A DNA stretch of 64,000 bases from positions 992,001-1,056,000 of the forward strand of contig NZ_JQMV01000003.1 in NCBI RefSeq assembly GCF_000744885.1, written 5' to 3'. The translations under genes and the position numbers were made by a program. The DNA is from Thermus amyloliquefaciens. GTDB lineage: Bacteria; Deinococcota; Deinococci; Deinococcales; Thermaceae. The notes under the pieces are model-generated. The model was not told where the DNA came from and did no database searches. It saw only the letters and a list, made by a program, of their open reading frames with translations. Positions 1 through 7,569 of this stretch are shown piece after piece (within the stretch, counting starts at the first letter, position 1; each line of letters opens with the position of its first letter).

Positions 1-111
1 CTCCCCGGTGTGGAGGCGGGAGACGATCTCCTTCCTGGGGAAAAGCTCTGCTGCCCGCTCCAGGAAGTCCCAAAGGTTCAGGTCCTCCTCCATCATGGTG
101 CTTGGGAACAT
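1..111 (-). CDS. Long-chain fatty-acid--CoA ligase, N-terminal 37 residues (runs off the window)
   Basis: Only the first 37 codons lie in the window; the reading frame is open to the left edge. The N-terminus contains the stretch EEDLNLWDFLERA followed by KEIVSRLHTGE, which I recognise from memory as the start of the T. thermophilus long-chain acyl-CoA synthetase, an ATP-dependent adenylate-forming enzyme that activates free fatty acids. A strong GGAGG ribosome site sits 6 bases before this ATG. It is the last gene of the operon that begins with the TetR regulator at 2741, and the hydratase, thioesterase and dehydrogenase upstream fit fatty-acid activation. The catalytic regions are not visible, so the call rests on the N-terminus and context. 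Confidence 0.62.
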   Translation of the reverse strand, partial: MFPSTMMEEDLNLWDFLERAAELFPRKEIVSRLHTGE

Positions 112-211
112 GGCTTACCTCCTTTGCCGCCAGGATAACCCGGTTTGCCCGCGGATGGTTAGGGTGGGGATGGCCGGCCACCCCATGGCGGCCTGGGGCC
201 AGCGCCGTCCT

Positions 212-568
212 CTAGTCCCTGCGGTAAAAGGTGCCCTTGGCGAAGGCCACCCGCTCCTCCCCCAAAAACGCTTCCCCCACCGCATGGAAAAGCCTCCCTC
301 CCCGGTGGATCACCCAGCCGCGGGCGGAAAGCACCCCTTCCCGCACGGGGCGGAGGTAGCTCACGGAAAGCTCCGCCGTGACCACCCGCACCCCCAGGCT
401 CTCCACCGCCTGGCCAAGGGCGCTGTCCAGGAGGGTGGCCAGGATCCCCCCGTGCACCAGGCTCTGCCCCTGGAGGAACTCCTCCCGCACGGCAAGCCTC
501 AGCTCGGCCTCCCCGCCTTCCCGCCTCACCACCTCGGCTCCGAACCAACGGGCAAAGGGGCTGGCCAT
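212..568 (-). CDS. PaaI/YdiI-type hotdog-fold acyl-CoA thioesterase
   Basis: A 118-residue protein, the normal size of a single hotdog domain. It hydrolyses acyl-CoA or aryl-CoA thioesters in the cytoplasm. The family signature VHGGILATLLDSA is at residues 38-50, with HGG forming the usual loop before the long helix, and the beta-strand pattern of the fold follows (VVTAELSVSYLRP). It starts 5 bases after the MaoC stop, in the same operon. Sitting between a hydratase and a CoA ligase, it probably recycles CoA from stalled or aromatic acyl-CoA esters. Substrate specificity cannot be read from the sequence. Confidence 0.85.
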   Translation of the reverse strand: MASPFARWFGAEVVRREGGEAELRLAVREEFLQGQSLVHGGILATLLDSALGQAVESLGVRVVTAELSVSYLRPVREGVLSARGWVIHRGGRLFHAVGEAFLGEERVAFAKGTFYRRD

Positions 569-573
569 ACCCG

Positions 574-1023
574 CTACTCCCGGGGCCGCCTGCGGATCAG
601 GGTGACGAACTCCCCCTCCTGCACCACCTCGTCCCGCTGGTTGAGGACCCGGACCCGCTGGACCACCACCCCCCGGTCGGGCTTGCTGGTTTCGTGCTTC
701 TCCAGGATCTCGCTCTCCCCCCTCACCGTGTCCCCGATGAACACGGGCTTCAGGAACTTGTAGTTCCGGATCTCCATCCAGGCGAGGATGGTCCCCTCAA
801 AATGCCCGCTTCGCTGCCGCAGGCCCGTGAGCATGGAAAGGACCAGGAGCCCATGGGCGATGCGCTGGCCGAAGGGGGTGGACTTGGCGAACTCCGCGTC
901 CGTGTGGATGGGGTTGTAGTCCCCCGAGACCCCGGCGAAGTTCACCACGTCCGCCTCGGTGACCGTGCGGGCCGGGGTGGTAAAGCGCTGGCCTACCTCA
1001 AAGTCCTCAAAGTACATGGGCAT
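574..1023 (-). CDS. MaoC-family (R)-specific enoyl-CoA hydratase/dehydratase
   Basis: A 149-residue single hotdog domain that hydrates enoyl-CoA. The catalytic dyad region is DYNPIHTD (about residues 36-43) with the later AHGLL segment, both typical of MaoC hydratase 2 proteins. I chose the ATG at 1023 because a GGAGGT ribosome site lies 8 bases before it; the ATG two codons earlier would be almost on top of that site. It starts 14 bases after the acyl-CoA dehydrogenase stop and is followed by the thioesterase, so the four genes look co-transcribed. It would act on the product of the neighbouring dehydrogenase. Confidence 0.85.
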   Translation of the reverse strand: MPMYFEDFEVGQRFTTPARTVTEADVVNFAGVSGDYNPIHTDAEFAKSTPFGQRIAHGLLVLSMLTGLRQRSGHFEGTILAWMEIRNYKFLKPVFIGDTVRGESEILEKHETSKPDRGVVVQRVRVLNQRDEVVQEGEFVTLIRRRPRE

Positions 1024-1036
1024 CCCCATCACCTCC

Positions 1037-2179
1037 CTAGCCTTCCGCAAAGGCCTTGATCCCCGTGAGGTGGGCCCCGATCACCAGGGTCTGGATCTCG
1101 CTCGTCCCCTCGTAAAGGGTGAGGATGCGGGCGTCCCGGTAGAGCCTGGCCACCTCGTACTCCTCAAAGAAGCCGTAGCCCCCGTGGATCTGGATGGCCC
1201 GGTAGGCCACGCGGTTGGCGGCCTCCGAGGCGAAGAGCTTGGCCATGCTGGCCTCGAGGGTATACCTTTCCCCCTTGAGCTTTTTGGCCACCGCCTGGTA
1301 GGTGAGGAGGCGGCTGGCCTCGAGGTCCAGCTTCATCTGGGCCAGGTGGGCCTGGACCAGCTGGAAGCCGGCGATGGGCCGGCCGAACTGCCGCCTCTCC
1401 TGGGCATAGCGCAGGGATAGGTCCAAAGCCCTCTGCATGAGCCCCACGGCTCCCGCCGCCAGGGAGACCCGGCCGGTGTCCAAGGTGGCGAGGGCGATCT
1501 TGAAGCCTTCCCCCTCCCTCCCCAAGACCCTATCCTTGGGGACGCGCACCCCCTCGAGGAAGACCATCCCCGTGTCCGCGGCCCGAAGCCCCAGCTTGCC
1601 CTTTAGGGGCGTGGTGCGCACCCCGTCCTCCCGCTCCACCAAGAAGGCGGTGATGCCCCGGCTTCCCTTTTCCGGATCGGACTTGGCGAAGATCAGGAAG
1701 ACCTGGGCCACGTCCGCGTGGGAGATGAAGGTCTTCTGCCCCTCCAGGACGTAATGGTCCCCATCCCGGTAGGCCCGGGTGCGGAGGCTTGCCGCATCCG
1801 AACCCGCCTCGGGTTCGGTGAGGCCATAGGCCCCCAGGATCTCCCCCCGGGCCAGGCGGGGGACGTAGCGGCGCTTTTGCGCCTCGGTCCCGAAGGCAAG
1901 GAGGGGCGTGAGGACCAGGCTTTGTTGCACGGAGAGGATGGAGCGCAAGGAGGCATACCCCCCAAGCTCTTCCAAAAGGGCCACGTAGGCCCAGAAGTCC
2001 AGGCCGGCGCCCCCCAGCTCCTCAGGCACGAAGACCCCGAGGAAACCCAGCTCCCCCATGCGCTTCACCAAGGGCCAGGGAAAGGCTTCCTGAGCCTCGT
2101 ATTCCCCCAAGGCGGAGCGAGCTTCTTCCAGGAAACGCCTGGCCAGGTGTCGGATCTCCCGGTGTTCAGGTATCTCCAT
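1037..2179 (-). CDS. Acyl-CoA dehydrogenase (FAD-dependent)
   Basis: A 380-residue protein of standard length for the family, catalysing alpha,beta-dehydrogenation of acyl-CoA with transfer of electrons to ETF. Recognisable are YGLTEPEAGSDAA (about residues 118-130, the FAD/substrate signature), RRQFGRPIAGFQLVQ, IQIHGGYGF and the C-terminal segment LYEGTSEIQ, where the glutamate of YEGT is the usual catalytic base of straight-chain enzymes. Its start overlaps the end of the TetR gene by 14 bases, indicating translational coupling. The likely electron acceptor, EtfAB, is encoded at 43.7-45.4 kb. Confidence 0.93.
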   Translation of the reverse strand: MEIPEHREIRHLARRFLEEARSALGEYEAQEAFPWPLVKRMGELGFLGVFVPEELGGAGLDFWAYVALLEELGGYASLRSILSVQQSLVLTPLLAFGTEAQKRRYVPRLARGEILGAYGLTEPEAGSDAASLRTRAYRDGDHYVLEGQKTFISHADVAQVFLIFAKSDPEKGSRGITAFLVEREDGVRTTPLKGKLGLRAADTGMVFLEGVRVPKDRVLGREGEGFKIALATLDTGRVSLAAGAVGLMQRALDLSLRYAQERRQFGRPIAGFQLVQAHLAQMKLDLEASRLLTYQAVAKKLKGERYTLEASMAKLFASEAANRVAYRAIQIHGGYGFFEEYEVARLYRDARILTLYEGTSEIQTLVIGAHLTGIKAFAEG

Positions 2180-2741
2180 CTTCTAACCCCCTGAGGAGGA
2201 GGTGGTAGTACCACCGGGCCACCTCCTCCGCCCGTAAAGGCCCCCCTGGGCGGAACCAGCGGATCATCCAGTTGAGCATGGAGAGGATGGCCCGCCCGGT
2301 CAAGGCCACGTCCAGCTGGCGGAAAACCCCAGCCTCCATGCCCCGCCTTAGGAGGGTGCGGAGGGCCTCCTCGTACTGGTCCCTCAGGGCCAGGATGGGA
2401 GCCTGCTTTTCCGGAGAGAGGCTTTGGAGGCCCTGGAGCATGGTGACGAAGAAGGGTCGGTTTTCCTCAAAGAAGCGGGCGTGCCCCTCCATAAAGCGGA
2501 GGAGGGCTTCCCGGGGATCGGAGACGGCCAAGGCCTTTTTCGCCTCCTCGAGGAGCCCCTCCAGGGCCTGGCGGCTGATCTCGTAGAGGACCTCCTCCTT
2601 ACTCCTAAAGTGGTGGTAGAGCGCCGCCTTGGAAAGCCCCAAGGCCTCGGCCAGGTCCTGGACGCTGGTGGCCTCGTAGCCTCTTTCCGTGAAGAGCCTT
2701 GCGGCTTCCTCCAGGATGCGGTGGCGGGTGGTGGTTCCCAT
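2166..2741 (-). CDS. TetR/AcrR-family repressor of the fatty-acid operon (PfmR/FadR-like)
   Basis: A 191-residue regulator. The N-terminal helix-turn-helix runs from RHRILEEAARLF through VQDLAEALGLSKAALYHHF (residues 6-45), and the rest is the variable ligand-binding domain. It is the first gene of the acyl-CoA operon. A perfect palindrome, ACCGACCGGTCGGT, lies 5 bases before its ATG and matches the PfmR box TACCGACCGNTNGGTN as I remember it for T. thermophilus. It therefore probably represses itself and the operon until a long-chain acyl-CoA binds. Whether it is the true PfmR or a paralogue cannot be settled here. Confidence 0.85.
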   Translation of the reverse strand: MGTTTRHRILEEAARLFTERGYEATSVQDLAEALGLSKAALYHHFRSKEEVLYEISRQALEGLLEEAKKALAVSDPREALLRFMEGHARFFEENRPFFVTMLQGLQSLSPEKQAPILALRDQYEEALRTLLRRGMEAGVFRQLDVALTGRAILSMLNWMIRWFRPGGPLRAEEVARWYYHLLLRGLEDGDT

Positions 2742-2745
2742 ATCT

Positions 2746-2761
2746 CACCGACCGGTCGGTA
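2746..2761 (-). promoter_or_regulatory. TetR operator (PfmR-box-like palindrome)
   Basis: On the minus strand this reads TACCGACCGGTCGGTG, with a 14-bp perfect palindrome at its heart. It lies 5 bp upstream of the TetR start codon. A one-mismatch version occurs at 22506 before a thiolase gene. The palindrome is seen directly; assignment to a PfmR-type repressor is from memory of its consensus. Confidence 0.8.
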
Positions 2762-2794
2762 AGTTCACTCTACCCCCGGGCGGGCAGGGCGTCA

Positions 2795-2803
2795 AGGTCC
2801 CCG
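2795..2803 (+). repeat. Left copy of 9-bp target-site duplication
   Basis: AGGTCCCCG directly outside the left inverted repeat of the insertion sequence. The identical word occurs at 3705-3713 outside the right end, marking the insertion point. Confidence 0.85.
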
Positions 2804-3704
2804 GGGCTTGCCTTGCAAGCCCTCTTGAGTTATGCCTTTCCCGAGATGGGCAAGCGCGGCTTCGTCCGAAGGGAACCGAGGCCCAAGGAAGTCCTGGAGC
2901 TCTGCCTGTACCTGGCCCAAGAGGTGGCCCCACCCACCCCCAAAGGCCACCGCGGCAGACCCTGGCGCTACACCCATGCCCTGTACCTGGCCCTCCTCCT
3001 CTTCCGCGCCTTCTACGGTCTCACCTACCGAGCCACAGAGGCCCATCTCCAGGACCTCCTAGAGGGCCCCTTCCCCTCCCACCAGGCCCTGGCCGCCTAT
3101 GCACAGAAACACCTGAACGAAGAGGTGCTGCAGGCGCTGCTGGAACGGCTGGTACAGGAAGTGGAAGCCCGGCTTCCCCAAGAGGAAGGGGAACCCCCCT
3201 TTTCTTGATGGACAGCACGGGGCTGGCCTACCGTAGCAAAGACACGGTGCTGCGCTGGCGCAGGGGGCAGGAGGAGCGGCGGATGCGGGGGCACAGCCGG
3301 CTTTTGGCCCTGGTGCGGTGGAGGAGGGGGCAGAAGCTTTTGGCCCCTTGGGGGGGCGGGGTGCTTTTGGGGGACGCGGGCTTTGACGGGAGGGAGGTGT
3401 GGGAGGTGGTGCGAGGGCTTGGGGTGTGGCCCCTGATCCGGCTGCGGGGAGGGGGAGAGGTGCGGGATGAGGTGCGGCGGGAGGTAGCGGCGAGGTGGGA
3501 CGGGGAGGTGTATCGGAGGCGAGGGGTGGTGGAGGGGGTGTTTGGGGGGATGAAGACGCGTTTGCGGAGGGGTTATTTGCAGGAGCGGAAACCGCATACG
3601 GCCATGTGGCGGGCCTTTATGGAGTTCCTTGCCTACGGCCTGCGCATCCTGCTCACCCTGCTTCCCCCTCAGGGGGGGTACAAGGCGATTTACTAGGCAA
3701 GCCC
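2804..3704 (+). mobile_element. Complete 901-bp insertion sequence (IS5-like, DDE transposase)
   Basis: The ends are a perfect 10-bp inverted repeat, GGGCTTGCCT at 2804-2813 and AGGCAAGCCC at 3695-3704, flanked by the 9-bp duplication AGGTCCCCG. The single transposase region is read in two frames and its stop codon lies inside the right repeat. Intact repeats and an exact duplication point to a recent insertion. It sits 43 bp upstream of the TetR operator, between that gene and the divergent FBP aldolase/phosphatase gene. Family assignment (IS5 superfamily) is from the transposase motifs only. Confidence 0.85.
2846..3696 (+). CDS. IS transposase read across a -1 frameshift
   Basis: The first part (2846-3208) encodes a basic N-terminal region with a GHRGRPWRY segment and ends at TGA. 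The rest continues in the -1 frame with DSTGLAYR (first catalytic Asp), LLGDAGFDG (second Asp) and RRRGVVEGVFGGMKTRLRRG (catalytic Glu with the usual R/Y..VE..FG..K pattern), stopping at 3694-3696. The crossover lies at about 3195-3206 in a C6-T4 run, where tRNA-Pro or the RNA polymerase could slip. About 283 residues result if the frames are joined. A TTG at 2825 is an alternative start. It may be programmed frameshifting, as in several IS5-group elements, or a disabling mutation. Confidence 0.75.
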
Positions 3705-3713
3705 AGGTCCCCG
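3705..3713 (+). repeat. Right copy of 9-bp target-site duplication
   Basis: AGGTCCCCG immediately after the right inverted repeat, identical to 2795-2803. Confidence 0.85.
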
Positions 3714-3730
3714 GCGGCTTCCATCCATGT

Positions 3731-3791
3731 TTCCACGCTTTTCCCGCCTTATGGAGGAAGCAGGCTTGCCAAAGCACCCATTAGCGTGGAA
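3731..3791 (+). promoter_or_regulatory. Inverted repeat in the leader of the FBP aldolase/phosphatase gene
   Basis: TTCCACGCT (3731-3739) is exactly complementary to AGCGTGGAA (3783-3791), with further partial pairing beyond. It lies 25 bases before the start codon and would form a long hairpin if the leader is transcribed. No function can be assigned. Confidence 0.4.
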
Positions 3792-3815
3792 GGATGGAAA
3801 CGGAAGGAGGGACTT

Positions 3816-4907
3816 ATGAAGGTCACGCTCAGCGTCCTCAAGGCCGACATCGGTTCCGTGGGGGGCCATACCCTGCCGAGCCGCAGGGTCCTGGCCAGGG
3901 TAGAGGAGGTGGTGCGGGGGGAAGTGGGCCGCCTCCTGCGGGATGCCCATGTGTTTCACATCGGGGACGATATCGTCCTCCTCCTCGCGCACACCCATGG
4001 GGTTCGGAACCCCTCCATCCACGAGCTGGCGTGGAAGGCCTTCCGGGAAGGTACCCAGGTGGCCAAGGAGGAGGGGCTTTATGGGGCGGGACAGGACCTT
4101 TTGAAGGACGCCTTCACCGGTAACCTCCACGGCCTGGGGCCCCAGGTGGCGGAGATGGAGTTTGAGGAACGCCCCGCCGAGCCCTTCATGGTCCTGGCCG
4201 CCGATAAGACGGAGCCCGGGGCCTTCAACCTACCCCTTTACCTGGCCTTTGCCGATCCCATGTACTCCTCGGGCCTCCTTCTCTCCTCGGAGTTGCGCCC
4301 GGGTTTCCGCTTCCGCATCATGGACCTGGCCCAGACGGAGAGGGATAGCTACATTGAGCTGGAGGCCCCGGAAAGGCTCTACGACATCGCGGCCTTGCTC
4401 CGGGATTCCCACCGCTTTGGGATAGAGTCCATCTGGTCCCGGCGCTATGGGGAGATCGCCGCGGTGGTGAGCACCACCCGCTTGCGCAACATCGCCGGGC
4501 GCTACGTGGGCAAGGACGATCCCGTGGCCATTGTTCGCACCCAGAAGATCTTCCCCGCCACGGAGGAGTTCGGCCCCCCCTTTGCCCTGGCCCCCTTTGT
4601 GGCGGGGGACACCCGGGGAAGCCATCACCTGCCCCTGATGCCGGTCAGGGCCAACACCCCCGCCTCCAGCTTCTTCTGCGTGCCCATGGTGTGCGGGCTT
4701 GCCTTTTCCCTCAGGGAGGGGAGGCTCTCCGAGCCCGTGGATCTCTTTGCGGACCCCGTCTGGGATGCGGTGCGGGCCAGGGTGGTGGAGAAGGCCCAGG
4801 AGATGCGCCGCCAGGGCTTCTACGGCCCCGCCATGCTGCCCATGGAGGAGCTGGAGTACACGGGGATCGCCGAGCGGCTTAGGGAGTTGGAGCGGGAGTT
4901 TTCGTAG
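3816..4907 (+). CDS. fbp: Bifunctional fructose-1,6-bisphosphate aldolase/phosphatase (class V FBPase)
   Basis: A 363-residue gluconeogenic enzyme that condenses triose phosphates and dephosphorylates the product to fructose 6-phosphate. It carries the family hallmarks: SVLKADIGSVGGHT at residues 6-19, the metal-binding HIGDD around 48-52, ADKTEPGAFNLP around 129-140, and GRYVGKDDP at 228-236. By family knowledge Lys233 would form the Schiff base, Tyr230 is the aldol tyrosine, and the following Asp pair binds magnesium. A GGAGG site precedes the ATG. The IS element at 2804 now separates it from the TetR gene. The enzyme fits a thermophile that grows gluconeogenically on acetyl-CoA-yielding substrates. 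Confidence 0.93.
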   Translation: MKVTLSVLKADIGSVGGHTLPSRRVLARVEEVVRGEVGRLLRDAHVFHIGDDIVLLLAHTHGVRNPSIHELAWKAFREGTQVAKEEGLYGAGQDLLKDAFTGNLHGLGPQVAEMEFEERPAEPFMVLAADKTEPGAFNLPLYLAFADPMYSSGLLLSSELRPGFRFRIMDLAQTERDSYIELEAPERLYDIAALLRDSHRFGIESIWSRRYGEIAAVVSTTRLRNIAGRYVGKDDPVAIVRTQKIFPATEEFGPPFALAPFVAGDTRGSHHLPLMPVRANTPASSFFCVPMVCGLAFSLREGRLSEPVDLFADPVWDAVRARVVEKAQEMRRQGFYGPAMLPMEELEYTGIAERLRELEREFS

Positions 4908-4928
4908 GGGCGAAGGGAAGACAAAAAG

Positions 4929-4961
4929 CACAAGCAGTGTAATCGTGAAAGTCAGCACATA
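4929..4961 (+). repeat. Intergenic repeat, copy A (core TAATCGTGAAAGTC)
   Basis: CACAAGCAG followed by TAATCGTGAAAGTC, then nAC.TA. The same two blocks recur at 23794-23827 on the opposite strand with a one-base change in spacing. It lies 22 bases after the stop codon of the aldolase/phosphatase gene. Confidence 0.6.
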
Positions 4962-4990
4962 ACCATGAGCCCGCAGGCCTAAGACCGCTG

Positions 4991-4996
4991 TACAGT
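4991..4996 (+). promoter_or_regulatory. -10 box of a leaderless promoter for the gamma-glutamyltransferase gene
   Basis: TACAGT lies 7 bases before the ATG at 5004, which would place transcription start at or next to the start codon. No ribosome site is visible. Confidence 0.6.
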
Positions 4997-5003
4997 AAAC
5001 CCC

Positions 5004-6590
5004 ATGGACCTCACCCACTACCCCCACCCCTCCCGCCGGCACGTGGTCATGGGCCGGCGGGGGGCGGTGGCCACCAGCCAACCCTTAGCGGCCCTGGCGG
5101 GGATGGAGATGCTCCTTAAGGGGGGAAGCGCTGTGGATGCGGCCATCGCCATGGCCGCCTGCCTCACGGTGGTGGAACCCACCTCCAACGGGCTTGGCGG
5201 GGACCTCTTCGCCCAGGTGTGGGATGGAAAGCTCCACGGCCTGAACGCCTCCGGGAGGAGCCCCATGGCCCTTACCCCGGAAAGGGTGCCGGAGGAGGGG
5301 ATGCCGGCTCGAGGCTGGCTTCCGGTGACCGTGCCGGGGGCGGTCTCGGGCTGGCAGGCCCTCCACCAGCGCTGGGGCCGGTTGCCCTTTGCCGAGGTGC
5401 TGGCCCCGGCCATCCGCTACGCGGAGGAGGGGTTTCCCGTGGGGCCGGAAACGGCCCGGGCCTGGCGGCGGGCGGAGGGGATCTACCTCCCCCTCGAGGG
5501 CCCCGAGTTCCAGGCTTTCAAGGAGGTCTTCTTCCCCGGGGGCCGGGCGCCTGGGGCAGGGGAGGTGTGGGCAAGCCCCTGGCACGCCAAGACCCTGAGG
5601 GAGCTCGCCGAGAGCTACGGGGAGAGCCTTTACCGCGGCTTTCTGGCGGAGGCCGTGGCCCAGTTCAGCGAGGCCACCGGGGGGCTCCTGGCCTTGGAGG
5701 ACCTGGCGGCCCACCGCCCCGAGTGGGTGGAGCCCCTGGCCTACACCTACAAAGGGCTTACGGTGCACGAGCTTCCCCCCAACGGCCAGGGCATCGCCGC
5801 CCTCTTGGCCCTGGCCATTTTGGAGGGTTTTGACCTGAAGCCGGAGGACGCCTTCAGCTACCACCTGCAGATTGAGGCCATGCGCCTGGCCCTGGCGGAC
5901 GCCTTTCGCCACGTGGCCGACCCCCGGTGGCTGGAGGTGCCTTCCCAGGCCCTCCTCGCCCCCGGGTACGTGGCCCAGCGCCGGCAGCTCATCGGCGAGA
6001 GGGCCCTGCCCCAAGCCCTTCCGGGGTTCCGGCCCGAGGGGACGGTGTACCTGGCGGCGGCGGACGGGGAGGTCATGGTCTCCCTGATCCAGTCCAACTA
6101 CCAGGGGTTTGGGTCCGGGATCCTCGTCCCCGGGACGGGCATCGCCCTGCACAACCGGGGCCTGGGCTTCTCCCTCGAGGAGGGCCACCCCAACCGGGTG
6201 GGGCCAGGCAAGCGGCCTTACCACACCATCATCCCGGGCTTCCTCACCCGGGAGGGGAAGCCCTTGGGGCCTTTTGGGGTGATGGGGGGCTACATGCAGC
6301 CCCAGGGGCATGTGCAGGTGGTGCTGGCGCTCACGGACTTCCGCCTAAACCCCCAGGCGGCCCTGGACCGGCCGAGGTGGCAGGTGGTGCCGGGTAGGGG
6401 AGGGGACGAGGTGCTCCTGGAACCGGGCATCCCCCCGGCCACGGCCCTCCTCCTCAAGGACCTGGGGCACCGGGTGCGCTACGAGGCGGAGTACGGCCTT
6501 TTTGGGCGGGGACAGGTGGTGCTGCGGCATGGGGAGGTGCTGGTGGCGGGCTCGGATCCAAGGGCGGAGGGGTTGGCTTTGGTCTGGTGA
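5004..6590 (+). CDS. ggt: Gamma-glutamyltransferase-family Ntn hydrolase, cytoplasmic type
   Basis: A 528-residue precursor of the GGT family, which self-cleaves and transfers or hydrolyses gamma-glutamyl groups. Family features include GGSAVDAAIAMAACLTVVEP near residues 40-59, NGLGGDLF, and the processing site where Thr347 in PEGTVYL would become the N-terminal nucleophile of the small subunit; FGSGI and the GGYMQPQGHVQ segment follow. There is no signal peptide, so it resembles cytoplasmic YwrD-type members rather than secreted GGT. The residue after the nucleophile is Val rather than the usual Thr of TTH. The true substrate may not be glutathione. Confidence 0.85.
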   Translation: MDLTHYPHPSRRHVVMGRRGAVATSQPLAALAGMEMLLKGGSAVDAAIAMAACLTVVEPTSNGLGGDLFAQVWDGKLHGLNASGRSPMALTPERVPEEGMPARGWLPVTVPGAVSGWQALHQRWGRLPFAEVLAPAIRYAEEGFPVGPETARAWRRAEGIYLPLEGPEFQAFKEVFFPGGRAPGAGEVWASPWHAKTLRELAESYGESLYRGFLAEAVAQFSEATGGLLALEDLAAHRPEWVEPLAYTYKGLTVHELPPNGQGIAALLALAILEGFDLKPEDAFSYHLQIEAMRLALADAFRHVADPRWLEVPSQALLAPGYVAQRRQLIGERALPQALPGFRPEGTVYLAAADGEVMVSLIQSNYQGFGSGILVPGTGIALHNRGLGFSLEEGHPNRVGPGKRPYHTIIPGFLTREGKPLGPFGVMGGYMQPQGHVQVVLALTDFRLNPQAALDRPRWQVVPGRGGDEVLLEPGIPPATALLLKDLGHRVRYEAEYGLFGRGQVVLRHGEVLVAGSDPRAEGLALVW

Positions 6591-6604
6591 AGGGGGTTTA
6601 AGCC

Positions 6605-6624
6605 CCATCCCCTCCCAGGGATGG
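6605..6624 (+). terminator. Possible hairpin terminator after ggt
   Basis: CCATCCC pairs with GGGATGG over a 6-base loop, 15 bases after the ggt stop. No T-run follows directly, so it may only be an RNA 3' end stabiliser. Confidence 0.4.
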
Positions 6625-6648
6625 CTTCCCCTTTTCGCGCGGGGAGGG

Positions 6649-6654
6649 GATAAT
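6649..6654 (+). promoter_or_regulatory. -10 box of a leaderless promoter
   Basis: GATAAT, 6 bases before the ATG at 6661 of the lipoprotein gene. Confidence 0.55.
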
Positions 6655-6660
6655 GGTTCC

Positions 6661-7263
6661 ATGGAAAGGAAGACCATGTTTTCCTTCCAGCGTTTGGGCC
6701 CCTTAGGCTTCCTCACCCTGGCCCTTCTCCTTTCGGCCTGCCAGAGCCTCTTCCAGGTTCCCAAGCCCCCCGTGGAGGTCCAGGGGGCGGGGGTTCTCCT
6801 CGAGGCCCTCCCCGGGGACTCCCGGCAGGTGGCCGTCCGCCTGGCCCAGGGAGCAGAGGGGGCGGAGGTCTTCCTGCGCCTGGCGGACCCCTGCGCCAAG
6901 GGCACCGCCTCCTGCCCCGGCTGGGATGCCAGCCGCTACCCCGGGGTGGAGCACACCCGGGAGCGCTTCGTCCTCTCCGCCACCGAGCCCCAGGCCACCT
7001 TCACCTTCACCGTGAGCGGGGATGCCCTACCCCAGGGGCCCTTCAAGTGGGAGGTGGTGGCGGTGGATGGGGCGGGGAAGGAGTGGACCTTCCCTGTGTA
7101 CCTCAGGATCCGCCAGTCCCAGGACGAACCTCCCCTGGAGGTCATGAACCGCTGGCGGGCATGGGCGGGCCTCCGCCCCTTTGCCCGGGAGGACGCCGAA
7201 AGGTCCTTCGAGTGTTGGCAGTACGGGCGCTACGCCGTGCTGAACCGGGATGTCATTGGTTAA
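6661..7263 (+). pseudogene. Lipoprotein of unknown function, N-terminal part of an interrupted gene
   Basis: Encodes 200 residues with a lipoprotein signal peptide: basic N-terminus, hydrophobic stretch, and lipobox LLSAC with Cys27. The mature part contains an extracellular beta-sandwich-like segment (TFTFTVSGDALP..GPFKWEVVAVD) and then a CAP-like-looking MNRWRAWAGLRPF region, though I would not claim a family. The frame meets TAA at 7261, but the next 100 codons in the same frame (to about 7570) read as sensible protein (FYTPEADRC, SLYIAAPFHRLSLFLDYPE). The stop therefore looks like a mutation within a longer gene that was then cut by a transposase fragment. The rest of the reading frame resumes at 7893. 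Confidence 0.6.
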
Positions 7264-7569
7264 GACCCTCCCCACACTGCAAACCCCACCCGTCCCTTTT
7301 ACACCCCGGAAGCGGACCGGTGTGCCCGGACCAGCAACCTAGTTTTCGCTCATGAGAACTCCCTTCTTCTTTATACCCCCCAGGATGTCATAAGCCTTTA
7401 CATTGCTGCGCCCTTTCACCGGCTCAGCCTCTTCCTGGACTACCCAGAGTCGGTTACTCTCTGGTATGCCCAGTTCCGTTTGAGGATCGATGACGGGATT
7501 ATCTCGGAAATACCCTTCGGCATTGATACACCTATTGCTCAACCAAAAGAGATTCCTTCGTTTGCTACT
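7264..7569 (+). pseudogene. Continuation of the interrupted lipoprotein gene after its in-frame stop
   Basis: Continuing in the frame of 6661 after the TAA, this stretch has no stop until it reaches the transposase remnant and gives plausible protein sequence (AHENSLLLYTPQDVISLY, SVTLWYAQFRLRIDDG). Base composition is lower in GC than the neighbours, as expected for an acquired gene. No start codon or ribosome site of its own is convincing. Confidence 0.5.

Noticed and set aside
5085-6311. 408-codon minus-strand frame opposite ggt
   Set aside because: Antisense to the full-length GGT gene; no start signal and no motif.
7339-7542. 67-codon minus-strand frame beside the transposase remnant
   Set aside because: The plus strand here reads as continuation of the lipoprotein gene, and the minus-strand product has no family features.
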